A stretch of DNA of 64,000 bases, taken from Perspicuibacillus lycopersici. GTDB lineage: Bacteria; Bacillota; Bacilli; Bacillales; Caldibacillaceae. The notes under the pieces are model-generated. The model was not told the DNA's origin and did not search any database. It saw only the letters and a program-made list of their open reading frames with translations. Of the stretch, positions 53,186 through 62,485 are shown piece by piece. Where the stretch lies: the NCBI RefSeq assembly GCF_025660475.1, contig NZ_JAOUSF010000001.1:558001-622000 (forward strand), read 5' to 3'. The position numbers and the translations under genes are program-made. Each line of letters begins with the position of its first letter. The stretch's first letter is position 1.

Positions 53186-54046
53186 TTATTTCATACTATT
53201 AAGCTTCTCGATGAAATCTAAAGGTTGTTGCTTTCGAAAGTGCTCGCGAACCATATACGCCACTCCATGCTGATTGTTCGAACGTGTTACCCAATTGGCT
53301 GCAGCCTTTACTGTTGTTGGAGCATTTCCCATTGCAACGCCTAAGCCTACTGCTTCAATAACATCCAAATCATCCATTCCACTACCAATTGCGACCATAT
53401 CTTGAAGTGGGATATCGAAATAATCTCCAGCATACAATAATCCGGATAATTTTGACACACTATTTGGAAGGATGATTAGCTGGTTACCATATTGATAAGT
53501 ATCTACCTCATAAAACATCCCACGGATAGCCACCTGGGCCTCTTCTGCTTCTAATTTATTCGTAAAAACTACTTCCATATGGGTAGGTTCAATATTTTCT
53601 CCAAATACATATTCACTTAAATTTTGAACAAATTGATGATTATATACTGAAAAGCTTGTAGTATCAATAACTGCTCTACCGGTTAAGCCTTTTTGCTGTA
53701 GGGGCTTGTTACTAACGGAATATTTTTCATGAACTATTCGTATATGACAAGTGAAGCTTTCTAAAAATCGAACGAGATCATATACAATATTTTCCTCTAA
53801 TCTTTTTACAAAAAGTGGTTGTTCTACGGATGAAGCGATAAAAGCTCCATGATGTGCGACGATTAATGAATCGATTTTTAGTGCTTTAGCAATTCGTTTT
53901 GCGTAAATAAAATTTCGAGACGTAAATAATGTAACTTGAACCCCTTTATTTTGAACATAGTCCACCGCTTCTTTAACCGATTTTTGCAGCTTTCCATTCG
54001 ATTGTAAAACCGTTCCATCAATATTCATCGCAAGTAACCGGTGCAT
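53186..54046 (-). CDS. yhaX: HAD-superfamily (Cof-type) protein YhaX with altered motif I
   Basis: The 286-residue protein has the Cof-type HAD layout: motif I, a C2 cap domain, motif II TLFTSRNFIYAKRIAK and motifs III/IV in VSKLSGL and VAIGSGMDDLDVIEAVGLGVAMGNA. Motif I reads LLAMNIDGT, so the usual nucleophile Asp is Asn, which argues against normal phosphatase chemistry. ATG 54046 follows AAGGAGGA; upstream in-frame ATG 54064 precedes that site. Confidence 0.88.
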   Translation of the reverse strand: MHRLLAMNIDGTVLQSNGKLQKSVKEAVDYVQNKGVQVTLFTSRNFIYAKRIAKALKIDSLIVAHHGAFIASSVEQPLFVKRLEENIVYDLVRFLESFTCHIRIVHEKYSVSNKPLQQKGLTGRAVIDTTSFSVYNHQFVQNLSEYVFGENIEPTHMEVVFTNKLEAEEAQVAIRGMFYEVDTYQYGNQLIILPNSVSKLSGLLYAGDYFDIPLQDMVAIGSGMDDLDVIEAVGLGVAMGNAPTTVKAAANWVTRSNNQHGVAYMVREHFRKQQPLDFIEKLNSMK

Positions 54047-54150
54047 ATTATTCCTCCTTAGCAATATCCGGATGTCTATATAACAATACCTATGTACGAT
54101 AAAGTTATTCTAGAACAACGAATCTAAGGTCCTTATTGGAAAATGATTAC

Positions 54151-54187
54151 AAAAAAGATGAATGGATATTGTCCATTCATCTTTTTT
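54151..54187. terminator. Terminator after yheA
   Basis: AAAAAAGATGAATGGA and its perfect complement around TATTG, with A and T runs on both sides. Confidence 0.92.
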
Positions 54188-54209
54188 ATGCTTTTTATGA
54201 AAAAAGTGA

Positions 54210-54563
54210 TTAGTTCATTTGCGTACTGTACATTTCTTCCAATGGACGCATAACAATTTTATTTACTTCTGCAATTAAACTACTCATACGTTGTTCTGCT
54301 TCCATTAATTTTACAATCGTTGGATTTTGTTGAACAATTGCTACCACTTTTTGTGCTTCTTGTACTTCCTCTTCAGAAATTGGTTGTCCAGTCATTTGTT
54401 TTTCTTGTAATTGCAGTTGGATGTTACGGAAGTTGTTAAATAGGTTTTTTGTAGCTTCCTCCTCAAACACACGAGCATATTCTTCTTTTAGTTGATTATA
54501 CTCCGCACTCTCACGAATCATTTTTTCTAAAGCTAACGCAGTATCCTGTACATTAACAGCCAT
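54210..54563 (-). CDS. yheA: YheA family (UPF0342) protein
   Basis: The 117-residue helical protein has LFNNFRNIQLQLQEKQMTGQ, AQKVVAIVQQNPTIVKLMEA and EQRMSSLIAEVNKIVMRPLE, which fit YheA and the YlbF/YmcA fold. Function unknown. ATG 54563 follows TGGAGGG; upstream in-frame ATG lacks a site. Order yhaX-yheA-yheB follows B. subtilis. Confidence 0.88.
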   Translation of the reverse strand: MAVNVQDTALALEKMIRESAEYNQLKEEYARVFEEEATKNLFNNFRNIQLQLQEKQMTGQPISEEEVQEAQKVVAIVQQNPTIVKLMEAEQRMSSLIAEVNKIVMRPLEEMYSTQMN

Positions 54564-54998
54564 TTCTATCCCTCCAGATTCTTTTAAAAAAAGGGAGATC
54601 GTATACCATATTTTCATTAATCATGAATCATCTACAAAAAACTATTTTCTAAAATCTTAATATGAGCATTGTATGTGTCAATTGAATTGATGTTATGTTA
54701 GATAAATATGAGTTGCAATATTATATAAATTCCTTAGCAGGCTAAATACACGGAGAATCCCTAGGGAAAGTGGAGTTTATTCAGCCTGCGCAACTCTAAC
54801 CAAAAAATTATCAACCTTCATTTCAGTTACAAATTAAGATTTCAAATAGTCTTTACTAGCAATAATTTCTAATGATTATTCCCTTTTCTATTACTTCACT
54901 ACACTATACCAAACTATGTAAAAAATTGCGAGGAAGTGAGGAGATTTCTATATATTCATAAGACTTTACTGTTGAATAAATAGCTTCTCGCTTATTGT
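54564..54998. other. Intergenic region between yheA and yheB
   Basis: A 435-base stretch, mostly AT-rich, on the minus-strand path from yheB to yheA. Its one clear feature is the GC-richer hairpin at 54737-54789. I see no open frame with a ribosome binding site. Confidence 0.45.
54737..54789. other. GC-richer stem-loop upstream of yheA
   Basis: GCAGGCT (54737-54743) and AGCCTGC (54783-54789) form an outer stem. Inside, CAC/GTG and the palindrome TCCCTAGGGA can stack, giving a compact 53-base hairpin in an otherwise AT-rich gap. No T-run follows, so it is not an obvious terminator. Confidence 0.45.
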
Positions 54999-56138
54999 TT
55001 AGTTTATTATTAAAACGATAACCCCTTGGATTAATCCAATAATCCCACCTAAATAGGCGCCTAAATAGGTAATCATTTTCAACTCTTTACGCGTGATGCC
55101 AAGTACCATTTCCTCAAGACGCTCTGTCGAAAAGGAGTCGACTTGATTTTTTACTAAATCAACTATTTGTAATTTATCCATAATCGTTCCAATTTGGCTG
55201 ATCAATTGTTCTATCCCAAGGGAAACAAGATGCGGTGTTATCTCCACAAGCTTCCCTTCTAAAGCAGCCGATGAAAAGGATGAAATTGGTTTTTCAAACC
55301 ACTGATTGACCGTTAGCATCGGTGATATATTATTCACGATTTTTTCTAGCAGCTCCTGCTCGTCTACCTTTTCTAATAATGTAGCTAATTTTGTCTCCTT
55401 TAGTTTTACTAGCTCTTCATTGATTAGTTTGTTTAAGACTATCTTGTTTTGTTCATCTCCGAGAAGCTTAACAAGCTCTACTTGCATTTTATCTGTTAAA
55501 CTTGTATTGCCAAGGAACATATTTAACATCCCACCGAGCATACCTTTTCCATGAAGAAATTGATCTAATCGACTTTGTAATAATATTTTTCCTTTATCAC
55601 TTTCAATGAAACTTTTCATTGTATCGATAAGATAATTTGTTATATCCGGTACTTTTTCTTCTGCAAATTCCCATAGAAACGACGGGAGGATTTTCCCTAA
55701 AGGATTATTTGAATTATCTTCTAGCCATTTTGCAGATTTTGTCCCAATAAAACCCTTTATTTTCTGATGAATTTTTAAAGGTAGGTCAGTTATTTCAAAT
55801 TTCAAAAGCAATGCTTGAATCGAGTAATCCGACCGTAAGATCGATTGGATGCTTCCTTTTAGCCATTTCGTTATCTGCTCATGAAATTTCCCTTCAATGA
55901 TTCGTTTTTTAATACCTTCTGGAGTTAATAAATGCTCCACTACAAGTAATCCCATTTGCTTGGATAATTCCTCTCTTCTTCTTGGAATTAATCCTGGTGT
56001 AAAGGGAAGTCGCCATTTACCTATATATATTGGCCGGTATGGACGAAACAGCATTTTTATTGCTAACGAGTTGGTTACCCCACCTATTACTGCCCCGATA
56101 ATTGCCATTAATAAAATTGTAATGATTATATTTGCCAT
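54999..56138 (-). CDS. yheB: DUF445 membrane protein YheB
   Basis: The 379-residue protein has one N-terminal and one C-terminal membrane span with a large helical middle. GAVIGGVTNSLAIKMLFRPYRPIYIG and FTPGLIPRRREELSKQMG at the start, and MITYLGAYLGGIIGLIQG at the end, are DUF445 hallmarks and match YheB. Function unknown; often near spore genes. Divergent from the ATP-grasp cluster. Confidence 0.9.
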   Translation of the reverse strand: MANIIITILLMAIIGAVIGGVTNSLAIKMLFRPYRPIYIGKWRLPFTPGLIPRRREELSKQMGLLVVEHLLTPEGIKKRIIEGKFHEQITKWLKGSIQSILRSDYSIQALLLKFEITDLPLKIHQKIKGFIGTKSAKWLEDNSNNPLGKILPSFLWEFAEEKVPDITNYLIDTMKSFIESDKGKILLQSRLDQFLHGKGMLGGMLNMFLGNTSLTDKMQVELVKLLGDEQNKIVLNKLINEELVKLKETKLATLLEKVDEQELLEKIVNNISPMLTVNQWFEKPISSFSSAALEGKLVEITPHLVSLGIEQLISQIGTIMDKLQIVDLVKNQVDSFSTERLEEMVLGITRKELKMITYLGAYLGGIIGLIQGVIVLIIN

Positions 56139-56182
56139 CTATTATCGACCTTTCCATATTTTCTATTAGCAGATGCACACTA

Positions 56183-56230
56183 TTGGGCTACTGTACATAT
56201 GATGTGCTATAGGTTTTAGCCCAATTTTTT
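56183..56230 (+). promoter_or_regulatory. Terminator-like hairpin ahead of the YheC/YheD cluster
   Basis: TTGGGCTA (56183-56190) pairs with TAGCCCAA (56217-56224), followed by T6, in the divergent gap between yheB and the first ATP-grasp gene. GCACA (56175-56179) can instead pair with TGTGC (56204-56208), which would be incompatible with the first stem except as a pseudoknot. This could be an attenuator or a barrier to read-through. Confidence 0.35.
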
Positions 56231-56330
56231 CTCGAAACCCTCCATTAAAAATGGATTACATCTTATCCAGATATTTTTGAAAGCCCATAATTTAACATTA
56301 TATCTTTAGTATACGTAAGGGGCAAATCGT

Positions 56331-57731
56331 ATGGAGAAACAGACAAATCATCATTGGCTAGCAATTGCTCCAGCTAGCAAAATGGACGGATGTCAAAAGA
56401 AAGCAACCTTATTTATCCCCGAACATTATCAGGAAATTTTTTCGAATAATAAAATCACGATTAAACTTGGAAATCATGAGGTACTTGCTTCTGTTGAAAT
56501 CGTGAACAATGCAAGCAGTATCGTAAAATGTACTACTGATATATTCGATAGCCTAAATATGAAGCAAATGCTATCAAAGCTTTCCTGTATGTATTGTACA
56601 GAAACCGAAGTACTTACGATCGGTCCAATCATCGGTGTAGTAACAGAAGAAAGGAAAAATGAAGACTCCCCCTTCCCTACCATTGATAGCTTTTGCAAAG
56701 AATTACATGCGTATTGTGCCAATCACGGGAGTTTCTTTTTTGTTTATCCATGGGGAAAATTGAGGAATCTGCAAAGTATAGGCTATTACTTAGAAGATTC
56801 CCATTGGCAACAAGCAGATATTCCGATTGCACATTTTTTTTATAATAGAATCCACTCCAGAAAAATATCCTATTCTACTAAATTCCAAGACTTTTACCAG
56901 CAACTAAATGACAAACATATTTCACTTTATAATAAGCTGTTTTTATCCAAAAAAGATATGTACGATATTTTGGCAAATGAATCAAATTTACAACGTTATA
57001 TTCCTGCTGGTGGACCATTGGAGCAAGGAACTTTTCAAAAATTAGTTAACGAACATTTTTCTGTTTTTGCAAAGCCTATTTTCGGCAGTCAAGGTAGAGG
57101 TATTTATCGAATAACGAAAAATGAACATGGTGTTACGATTGAATCTGGTAACTCCTCTATTCTTGAACCAGAATGTTTTTCAACAGTCGATAAAGCATGG
57201 GAGTTTTTACAAAAAAGGCTGATAACCAAGTCTTATTGGCTCCAAGCTGGTCTCTCGTTAATTTCATTAGATGAAAGTGTTTGTGATTTTCGCTGTCTCA
57301 CCCATTTAAATACAGAAGATAATTGGGTAGTATCTTCAACAACGGCGAGACTTTCTCCTCCTGGAAGCTTTATTTCTAATTTAGCACAAGGAGGTATGAA
57401 ACTAACACCATTAACCGTTTTAACTACCATATTTGGTAAAGAAAAGGCAAGATTTATTTATCGTTTAATAACCGAGCTCGCAATTGCAATTTCCACCGTT
57501 GTTGATTCCCAGCTAAAGGATTCCTTTTTTGAGCTAGGGATTGATATAGGTGTAGAGAAGGATGGCGGAATTAAGCTAATTGAAATTAATGCAAAGCCTT
57601 CAAAAAATGACGGGGTATCATCTACCACTATCCGTCCATCTGCAAGGGCGATTTCGAATTTTGCCTTGTTAAAGGCGAAAAGGAATATGGAGGAGGTATG
57701 TTCATGCAGTCCTTTGGAATTATTTCCATAA
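56331..57731 (+). CDS. YheC/YheD-family ATP-grasp protein, gene 1 of 4
   Basis: The 466-residue protein has an N-terminal half with LTIGPIIGVVTE and FFYNRIHSRK, then an ATP-grasp domain: FAKPIFGSQGRGIYRI (about residue 245), DFRCLTHL and the metal-binding IKLIEINAKPSKN. YheC/YheD are spore-coat-associated in B. subtilis; an amino-acid ligase activity has been predicted for such ATP-grasp enzymes but not shown. YheD-like in length. AAGGGG precedes the ATG. Overlaps the next gene by 28 bases. Confidence 0.85.
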   Translation: MEKQTNHHWLAIAPASKMDGCQKKATLFIPEHYQEIFSNNKITIKLGNHEVLASVEIVNNASSIVKCTTDIFDSLNMKQMLSKLSCMYCTETEVLTIGPIIGVVTEERKNEDSPFPTIDSFCKELHAYCANHGSFFFVYPWGKLRNLQSIGYYLEDSHWQQADIPIAHFFYNRIHSRKISYSTKFQDFYQQLNDKHISLYNKLFLSKKDMYDILANESNLQRYIPAGGPLEQGTFQKLVNEHFSVFAKPIFGSQGRGIYRITKNEHGVTIESGNSSILEPECFSTVDKAWEFLQKRLITKSYWLQAGLSLISLDESVCDFRCLTHLNTEDNWVVSSTTARLSPPGSFISNLAQGGMKLTPLTVLTTIFGKEKARFIYRLITELAIAISTVVDSQLKDSFFELGIDIGVEKDGGIKLIEINAKPSKNDGVSSTTIRPSARAISNFALLKAKRNMEEVCSCSPLELFP

Positions 57732-58804
57732 ATAACACATCAGAATTAGAGTATATCAATGAAATTGCAGCATATGCAGTAAAATCTGGATTCCATTGTT
57801 ATCGTTTTACTCCAGATGCAGTTACACCAAATAAAGATACGGTGCCTGGGCTAGCTTTTGACAGCGAGTCTGGAGAATGGATATCAGCAGAATTCCCCAT
57901 TCCAACCGTTCTTTATGACCGCTGTTTTTATCGGAACGAACAAGAGCTGAAACAGTATTCACCGATTATTAATTGGTTAAAAACACGTACAGATCTCCTC
58001 TTTCTCGGCTATGGCTTACCAAATAAACTTGCAATCTATGACACTTTAAAAACGAATCCACAAATTCTTCCTTACTTACCCGAGACGACGGCAACTCAAC
58101 ACGTACAAGAAGTTTTCAAGCTATTACGCGAGAGGGAATCGTTACTTTTAAAACCAGTATTCGGCTCACAAGGAAGAGGTATTTTCGTTTTACAAAAGAA
58201 GGAAAAGCAAATTTTAGTAAAAACCGTAAAAAACACAACTATCATCGAACGAGAAATGGATAGCGAAAAAACAAAAAAATGGCTAAATCAACTTCTTGCA
58301 AGCTACAGCTATCTTGCCCAACCATTTTTGTCACTAACGAATGCTAAACAGCAACCGTTTGATATACGGATATTATTACAAAAAGACGAAAATGGAAAGT
58401 GGATAGAGCGTGGAAAAGGTATGCGAATTGGGAAAGAGCAAAGCATTATTTCCAATTTAGCAGGTGGCGGGATTCCTTATTCTTTTGAAGATTGGCTGGA
58501 AGAAGTAGCTCCTGAAAAGCAGGAATTTATTCAAGCAGAGCTTAATGAATTAATTCAGCTTATCCCTACCGCTTTAGAACACTATTATCATCCATTATTT
58601 GAAATTGGTTTGGATATTGGAATTGATAAAAGAGGAGCACTTTGGCTGCTGGAAGTAAACTCAAAGCCAGGGCGCAATGTATTATTAACCGTAAAGCCTG
58701 AAATGGAAAAGATTATTTACGAAGCACCTATTAAGTATGCAATCCATTTACTGAAGGGCATTTCGAAAGGAGAGAGAATTGATGGCGAAGTGTTATCCAA
58801 TTGA
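57704..58804 (+). CDS. yheC: YheC-type ATP-grasp protein, gene 2 of 4
   Basis: The 366-residue protein has the short N-terminal part of YheC with FPIPTVLYDRCFYRNEQ, then LLKPVFGSQGRGIFVL, PFDIRILLQKDENGKW, ISNLAGGG and LWLLEVNSKPGRNVL. All ATP and metal motifs appear intact. ATG 57704 follows GAGGAGG by 7 bases; ATG 57698 abuts that site. Overlaps both neighbours, so translation is coupled across the cluster. Confidence 0.88.
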   Translation: MQSFGIISINNTSELEYINEIAAYAVKSGFHCYRFTPDAVTPNKDTVPGLAFDSESGEWISAEFPIPTVLYDRCFYRNEQELKQYSPIINWLKTRTDLLFLGYGLPNKLAIYDTLKTNPQILPYLPETTATQHVQEVFKLLRERESLLLKPVFGSQGRGIFVLQKKEKQILVKTVKNTTIIEREMDSEKTKKWLNQLLASYSYLAQPFLSLTNAKQQPFDIRILLQKDENGKWIERGKGMRIGKEQSIISNLAGGGIPYSFEDWLEEVAPEKQEFIQAELNELIQLIPTALEHYYHPLFEIGLDIGIDKRGALWLLEVNSKPGRNVLLTVKPEMEKIIYEAPIKYAIHLLKGISKGERIDGEVLSN

Positions 58805-60158
58805 AATTATCGATTCAACAGAATCCATTCTGTATTATCCGAAAGAATTCGGACAAAAGGATTTTCGAGAGGTTGCGTTTGGCTCTCTATGTATTGATAC
58901 AATCGCAAAGCCACAACCATCTAACAAACATAAAATATCGGTCAGTAAAACACTTAAGGATCAATTGCATATTCCGAACATCCCATTAAAACTCTACCTA
59001 TTCGAACGTGACCAAACGCTATTCATCGGCCCTATTATTGGCATATTTACCGCTGGGTTTACTACTTATCCACAATCACCTATCGGAAATCGGTCCTATT
59101 CCTTTTCGAAATTGATTTCAGGCTATGAACGTATCGGGGTGCTCCCAGTTATTTTCGGTATTCAACATATCGACTGGAAAAAAGGATTGATCGATGGATT
59201 TTTTTTCCACGAAGGAGAATGGCGACGACTAGAGGTTCCGATTCCAAACGTTATTTATGACCGATTGCCAAATCGCAAAGTGGAAAATTTACAAATGATT
59301 CAAGAACTGAAATCGAAGCTTGCAGAAGAATATATTATCCCTTGGTACAATCCTGGGTTCTTTAACAAATTAGATATTTATAAAAAGCTAGTAAAAAGGA
59401 GGGAATCCGCTCAATACTTACCAAAAACGATTCCCTTTCACAATATTAATTCTCTTAAACAAATGCTTGAGGAATTTGGCTATGTGTATGTCAAGCCAAT
59501 CAATGGAAGCTTAGGAAAAGGAGTACTACAAATCAGACAAACGAACGATAACAAATATTATTGCCGCTATCGTGACGAAGAAGGGAATAACCGACTAATG
59601 AAAATTGCCTCCATTCCTGGAATAATCCAGCGTCTCTTTTCGAAAGGAGAACATGAAAAATACATTATTCAGCAAGGTATATCCTTAATGGAAGTAAATC
59701 ATCATTTTGCAGACTTTCGAATTCATACAAACAAAGGATTAGATGGCGAATGGAAAGTTACTGCCATTGGCTGCAAGGTGGCAGGGGACGGTAGTCCAAC
59801 TACCCATCTATATTCCGGTGGTTCAGTTTTAACATTAGAAGAGATCTTTCCTGTTAAGGAAATTCGAACAGAGAAATTAAAACATTTAGTCGCCGCAGTC
59901 ATCCGACTCAGTAAAGATCTTGAAAAACAATTTGATGGTGTGTTAGCAGAAATTGGCTTTGATATCGGAATGGACGAAAAGGGGAATATTTGGATGTTTG
60001 AAGCTAATTCTAAACCAGGTCGCGCAATCTTCTCTCATCCAAAAATTCGACGTTATGAACGGTATACGCACCGTTTAGTTCTTTCCTACGCTGTTCATTT
60101 AACAGAACAAGTAATTCGTACACCAGAGAAGTTTTTCCATGATCTTGTATTACAATAA
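58782..60158 (+). CDS. yheD: YheD-type ATP-grasp protein, gene 3 of 4
   Basis: The 458-residue protein has an N-terminal domain with FGSLCIDTIAKPQ and LFIGPIIGIFTAGF, the VPIPNVIYDRLPNRKVE linker, then YVKPINGSLGKGVLQI, FADFRIHTNKGLDGEWK and IWMFEANSKPGRAIF. Length and motifs match YheD. ATG 58782 follows AAAGGAGAG by 7 bases. Overlaps gene 2 by 23 and gene 4 by 20 bases. Confidence 0.88.
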   Translation: MAKCYPIEIIDSTESILYYPKEFGQKDFREVAFGSLCIDTIAKPQPSNKHKISVSKTLKDQLHIPNIPLKLYLFERDQTLFIGPIIGIFTAGFTTYPQSPIGNRSYSFSKLISGYERIGVLPVIFGIQHIDWKKGLIDGFFFHEGEWRRLEVPIPNVIYDRLPNRKVENLQMIQELKSKLAEEYIIPWYNPGFFNKLDIYKKLVKRRESAQYLPKTIPFHNINSLKQMLEEFGYVYVKPINGSLGKGVLQIRQTNDNKYYCRYRDEEGNNRLMKIASIPGIIQRLFSKGEHEKYIIQQGISLMEVNHHFADFRIHTNKGLDGEWKVTAIGCKVAGDGSPTTHLYSGGSVLTLEEIFPVKEIRTEKLKHLVAAVIRLSKDLEKQFDGVLAEIGFDIGMDEKGNIWMFEANSKPGRAIFSHPKIRRYERYTHRLVLSYAVHLTEQVIRTPEKFFHDLVLQ

Positions 60159-61323
60159 AGAAACCAATCATTGGTTCCATTCCGATAAAAAAAACAACTA
60201 TTTTCTAGGAGCAAAGCAATATCCGATTGAACAACAGGAAGCAATACTAGGTTCGCTTACTTTTTCGGTTCGTGAGAAAAATGGTAGGCTAGGACCGCTA
60301 ATTGGAATTCTCGTACACTATAATGAGATGGGAAAATTCGTCGGGAATGAGGCTTTTTTATCGTCCTTAGCTAGAAAAATTATCCTATGTAAAGCAATCC
60401 CTGTCCTCCTCCCTTTTGAAAATATAAAAAATGAACAAATTACAGGTGCTATCTGGGACCGACGGAATCAGCAGTGGATTCAAGGTCAGGTTCCACTCCC
60501 GGATTGCGTATTTAATCGAGTCTCCAGTAGGAAATTAGAAAAGACGAAACGTTTCCAAGAAGCAATTTCTTTTATAAAGGAACAGCAGATTCCATTGTTT
60601 AATCCACATTTTTTAGACAAATTTGAGACGTACCAGCTCTTTCAAAAAAATACATTGTTGCGCCCATTGCAACCAGAAACTATTTTCGTAGAATCACGCG
60701 AGCAATTACTTGCTTTTCTACAAACATGGAAAACGATATATTTAAAACCATGTGCCAATTTCAAGGGAAATGGATTATTTATCGTAAAGATGCTGGATGG
60801 CGGAAAAGTATCTACTCGTCATTATTATAAAAAGGATAGCTTTTCCAACTTTCAGCATTTTTGGAGGAGAAAGCGTGAAATGTTACTTTCTAAACGCTTT
60901 ATTGCCCAGCAAGCAATAATTCCTGCAAAAGTTAATGGAAGAAGGTATGACTATCGTATTCTTGCCCATGCGAGTGACGACACTGGATATGAGATCATTG
61001 GCATTGGGGTTCGAAAAGCTGCCCCACATAATGTAACAACTCATATTCCAAGAGGCGGTAGGCTGCTTCCCTATCGATCCTTTCAATCGGAAACTTTGGA
61101 TCGCCAATTTCATTCCATTGTAAATGAAGTAGGAAAAGAATTAACCAATCATTATGGGTTTTTCGGCGAGTTTTCACTTGATATTGGCGAGGCTGCAGAT
61201 GGAACCTTGAAAATTTATGAGGTGAATTCAAAGCCAATGTCCTTTGATGAAAAACCTATTGAAGAAAAAAGATTAAAGCATCTATGTGAATTATTTTTAC
61301 AGCGCACCATATTTGCAGATTGA
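60139..61323 (+). CDS. YheC/YheD-family ATP-grasp protein, gene 4 of 4, degenerate loop
   Basis: The 394-residue protein has LGPLIGILVHYNEMGKF, VPLPDCVFNRVSSRKLE, YDYRILAHASDD and LKIYEVNSKPMSF, so the family fold is clear. The glycine-rich ATP loop reads YLKPCANFKGNGLFIV, replacing the GS-x-G-R/K-G of the other three, so ATP binding may differ. The start overlaps gene 3 by 20 bases. A terminator follows, closing the four-gene unit. Confidence 0.82.
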   Translation: MILYYNKETNHWFHSDKKNNYFLGAKQYPIEQQEAILGSLTFSVREKNGRLGPLIGILVHYNEMGKFVGNEAFLSSLARKIILCKAIPVLLPFENIKNEQITGAIWDRRNQQWIQGQVPLPDCVFNRVSSRKLEKTKRFQEAISFIKEQQIPLFNPHFLDKFETYQLFQKNTLLRPLQPETIFVESREQLLAFLQTWKTIYLKPCANFKGNGLFIVKMLDGGKVSTRHYYKKDSFSNFQHFWRRKREMLLSKRFIAQQAIIPAKVNGRRYDYRILAHASDDTGYEIIGIGVRKAAPHNVTTHIPRGGRLLPYRSFQSETLDRQFHSIVNEVGKELTNHYGFFGEFSLDIGEAADGTLKIYEVNSKPMSFDEKPIEEKRLKHLCELFLQRTIFAD

Positions 61324-61341
61324 ATAATGTATATACTCATG

Positions 61342-61375
61342 AAACGTTAGGTAGCCTTTCCCCTAACGTTTTTTT
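61342..61375 (+). terminator. Terminator of the ATP-grasp cluster
   Basis: AAACGTTAGG pairs with CCTAACGTTT around a 10-base loop, followed by a T-run. Confidence 0.9.
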
Positions 61376-61492
61376 CATTTTAAAAACACTCGATTTGAAA
61401 ATTTACTTGATAAACAACACCAATCAGCACTACAATGATAAAAACATATCTATTTATTAGAAGTATATCTGTTGGTGTTAGGAAGGAGTACT

Positions 61493-62386
61493 ATGTTAAA
61501 AAATATTCGAGCGATCATTCCAGAAGCGATTATTCAAGATTCCCCTATTACAGAAGCAGATTATCTCTGTTTTTATGACGCAAAAACCTCCAGTTATATC
61601 GGTATGCCAAAAACAAGTATTACAGAAAGAGAAAAGCTATTGCTGGAGTCCATCTATACGCTTATTGAAAACGCTCCCGTCTTACTAAATTATAGCGCAA
61701 GTCAGAAGCTTTGGTATGAGTTTCTTGTGGATAATGGAACTCCTCCAAGTACATCGGACAGGCGGTATCGCTTAATACACTTCCATTTGGACAAAAAAGA
61801 GAATCAGCACAACTTTTCCGAAGCTATTCAATCCTTTTTCCAAAAGGATTTAATCATTGTTTGGATTAATGATCATACAGGCGTAGTAATTGAAGAAGAA
61901 TCAGAAGATGTCCTCGTTTCATCTGATTTTCTTTCCTTGACCGAGGCAATTATTTCCGATTTTTCTTTTCTTGTAGATCTGTATATTGGACGATTTGCCT
62001 ATATTAATGACTGGTTAAAAGACTATTTTCATCGTGAGCAGCACTATTTTCATACGACAAAATCGATGATGCCTAAAGAGCATATTTTCACTTTCGAAAA
62101 ATCGTTTCCTTTAGTAATCATGGCAACGAAAGGTGAACAATTAGGACAATTATTACAAAAAGAATGGAAAGAAATCTTCCAGGATGATATGGAATTACTT
62201 TCAACTATTAAAATGTTCCTAGAAAACAATTCAAACACAAGCTTAACAGCAAAAAAGCTTTACTTACATCGTAATAGCTTGCAGTATCGAATCGACAAAT
62301 TTATTGAAAGAACTTCTATCGATATTAAAGGCTTTCAAGGGGCAATTTCCGTTTACTTTATTTGCTTGTATGGGGAAAGTCATTGA
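61493..62386 (+). CDS. PucR/CdaR-type transcriptional regulator
   Basis: The 297-residue protein ends with a PucR C-terminal helix-turn-helix: IKMFLENNSNTSLTAKKLYL then HRNSLQYRIDKFIERTSID. The N-terminal two thirds have no recognised sensor motif; a short acidic region EEESEDVLVSS is in the middle. ATG 61493 follows GGAAGGAG. It lies directly upstream of msmX and might regulate sugar uptake, which is inference from position. Confidence 0.82.
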   Translation: MLKNIRAIIPEAIIQDSPITEADYLCFYDAKTSSYIGMPKTSITEREKLLLESIYTLIENAPVLLNYSASQKLWYEFLVDNGTPPSTSDRRYRLIHFHLDKKENQHNFSEAIQSFFQKDLIIVWINDHTGVVIEEESEDVLVSSDFLSLTEAIISDFSFLVDLYIGRFAYINDWLKDYFHREQHYFHTTKSMMPKEHIFTFEKSFPLVIMATKGEQLGQLLQKEWKEIFQDDMELLSTIKMFLENNSNTSLTAKKLYLHRNSLQYRIDKFIERTSIDIKGFQGAISVYFICLYGESH

Positions 62387-62455
62387 AATCTCGTAGGCTT
62401 GCACAACTTGACGAAGAAAAATAAATTTTCTTTGTGCAGGTTGCCTATACACATA

Positions 62456-62469
62456 TGAAAACATTTTCA
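62456..62469. promoter_or_regulatory. cre-like site 1 upstream of msmX
   Basis: TGAAAACATTTTCA is a near-perfect palindrome that differs from the CcpA cre consensus core by one base (CA instead of the central CG). Confidence 0.5.
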
Positions 62470-62485
62470 TTAAACTTGAACATGT

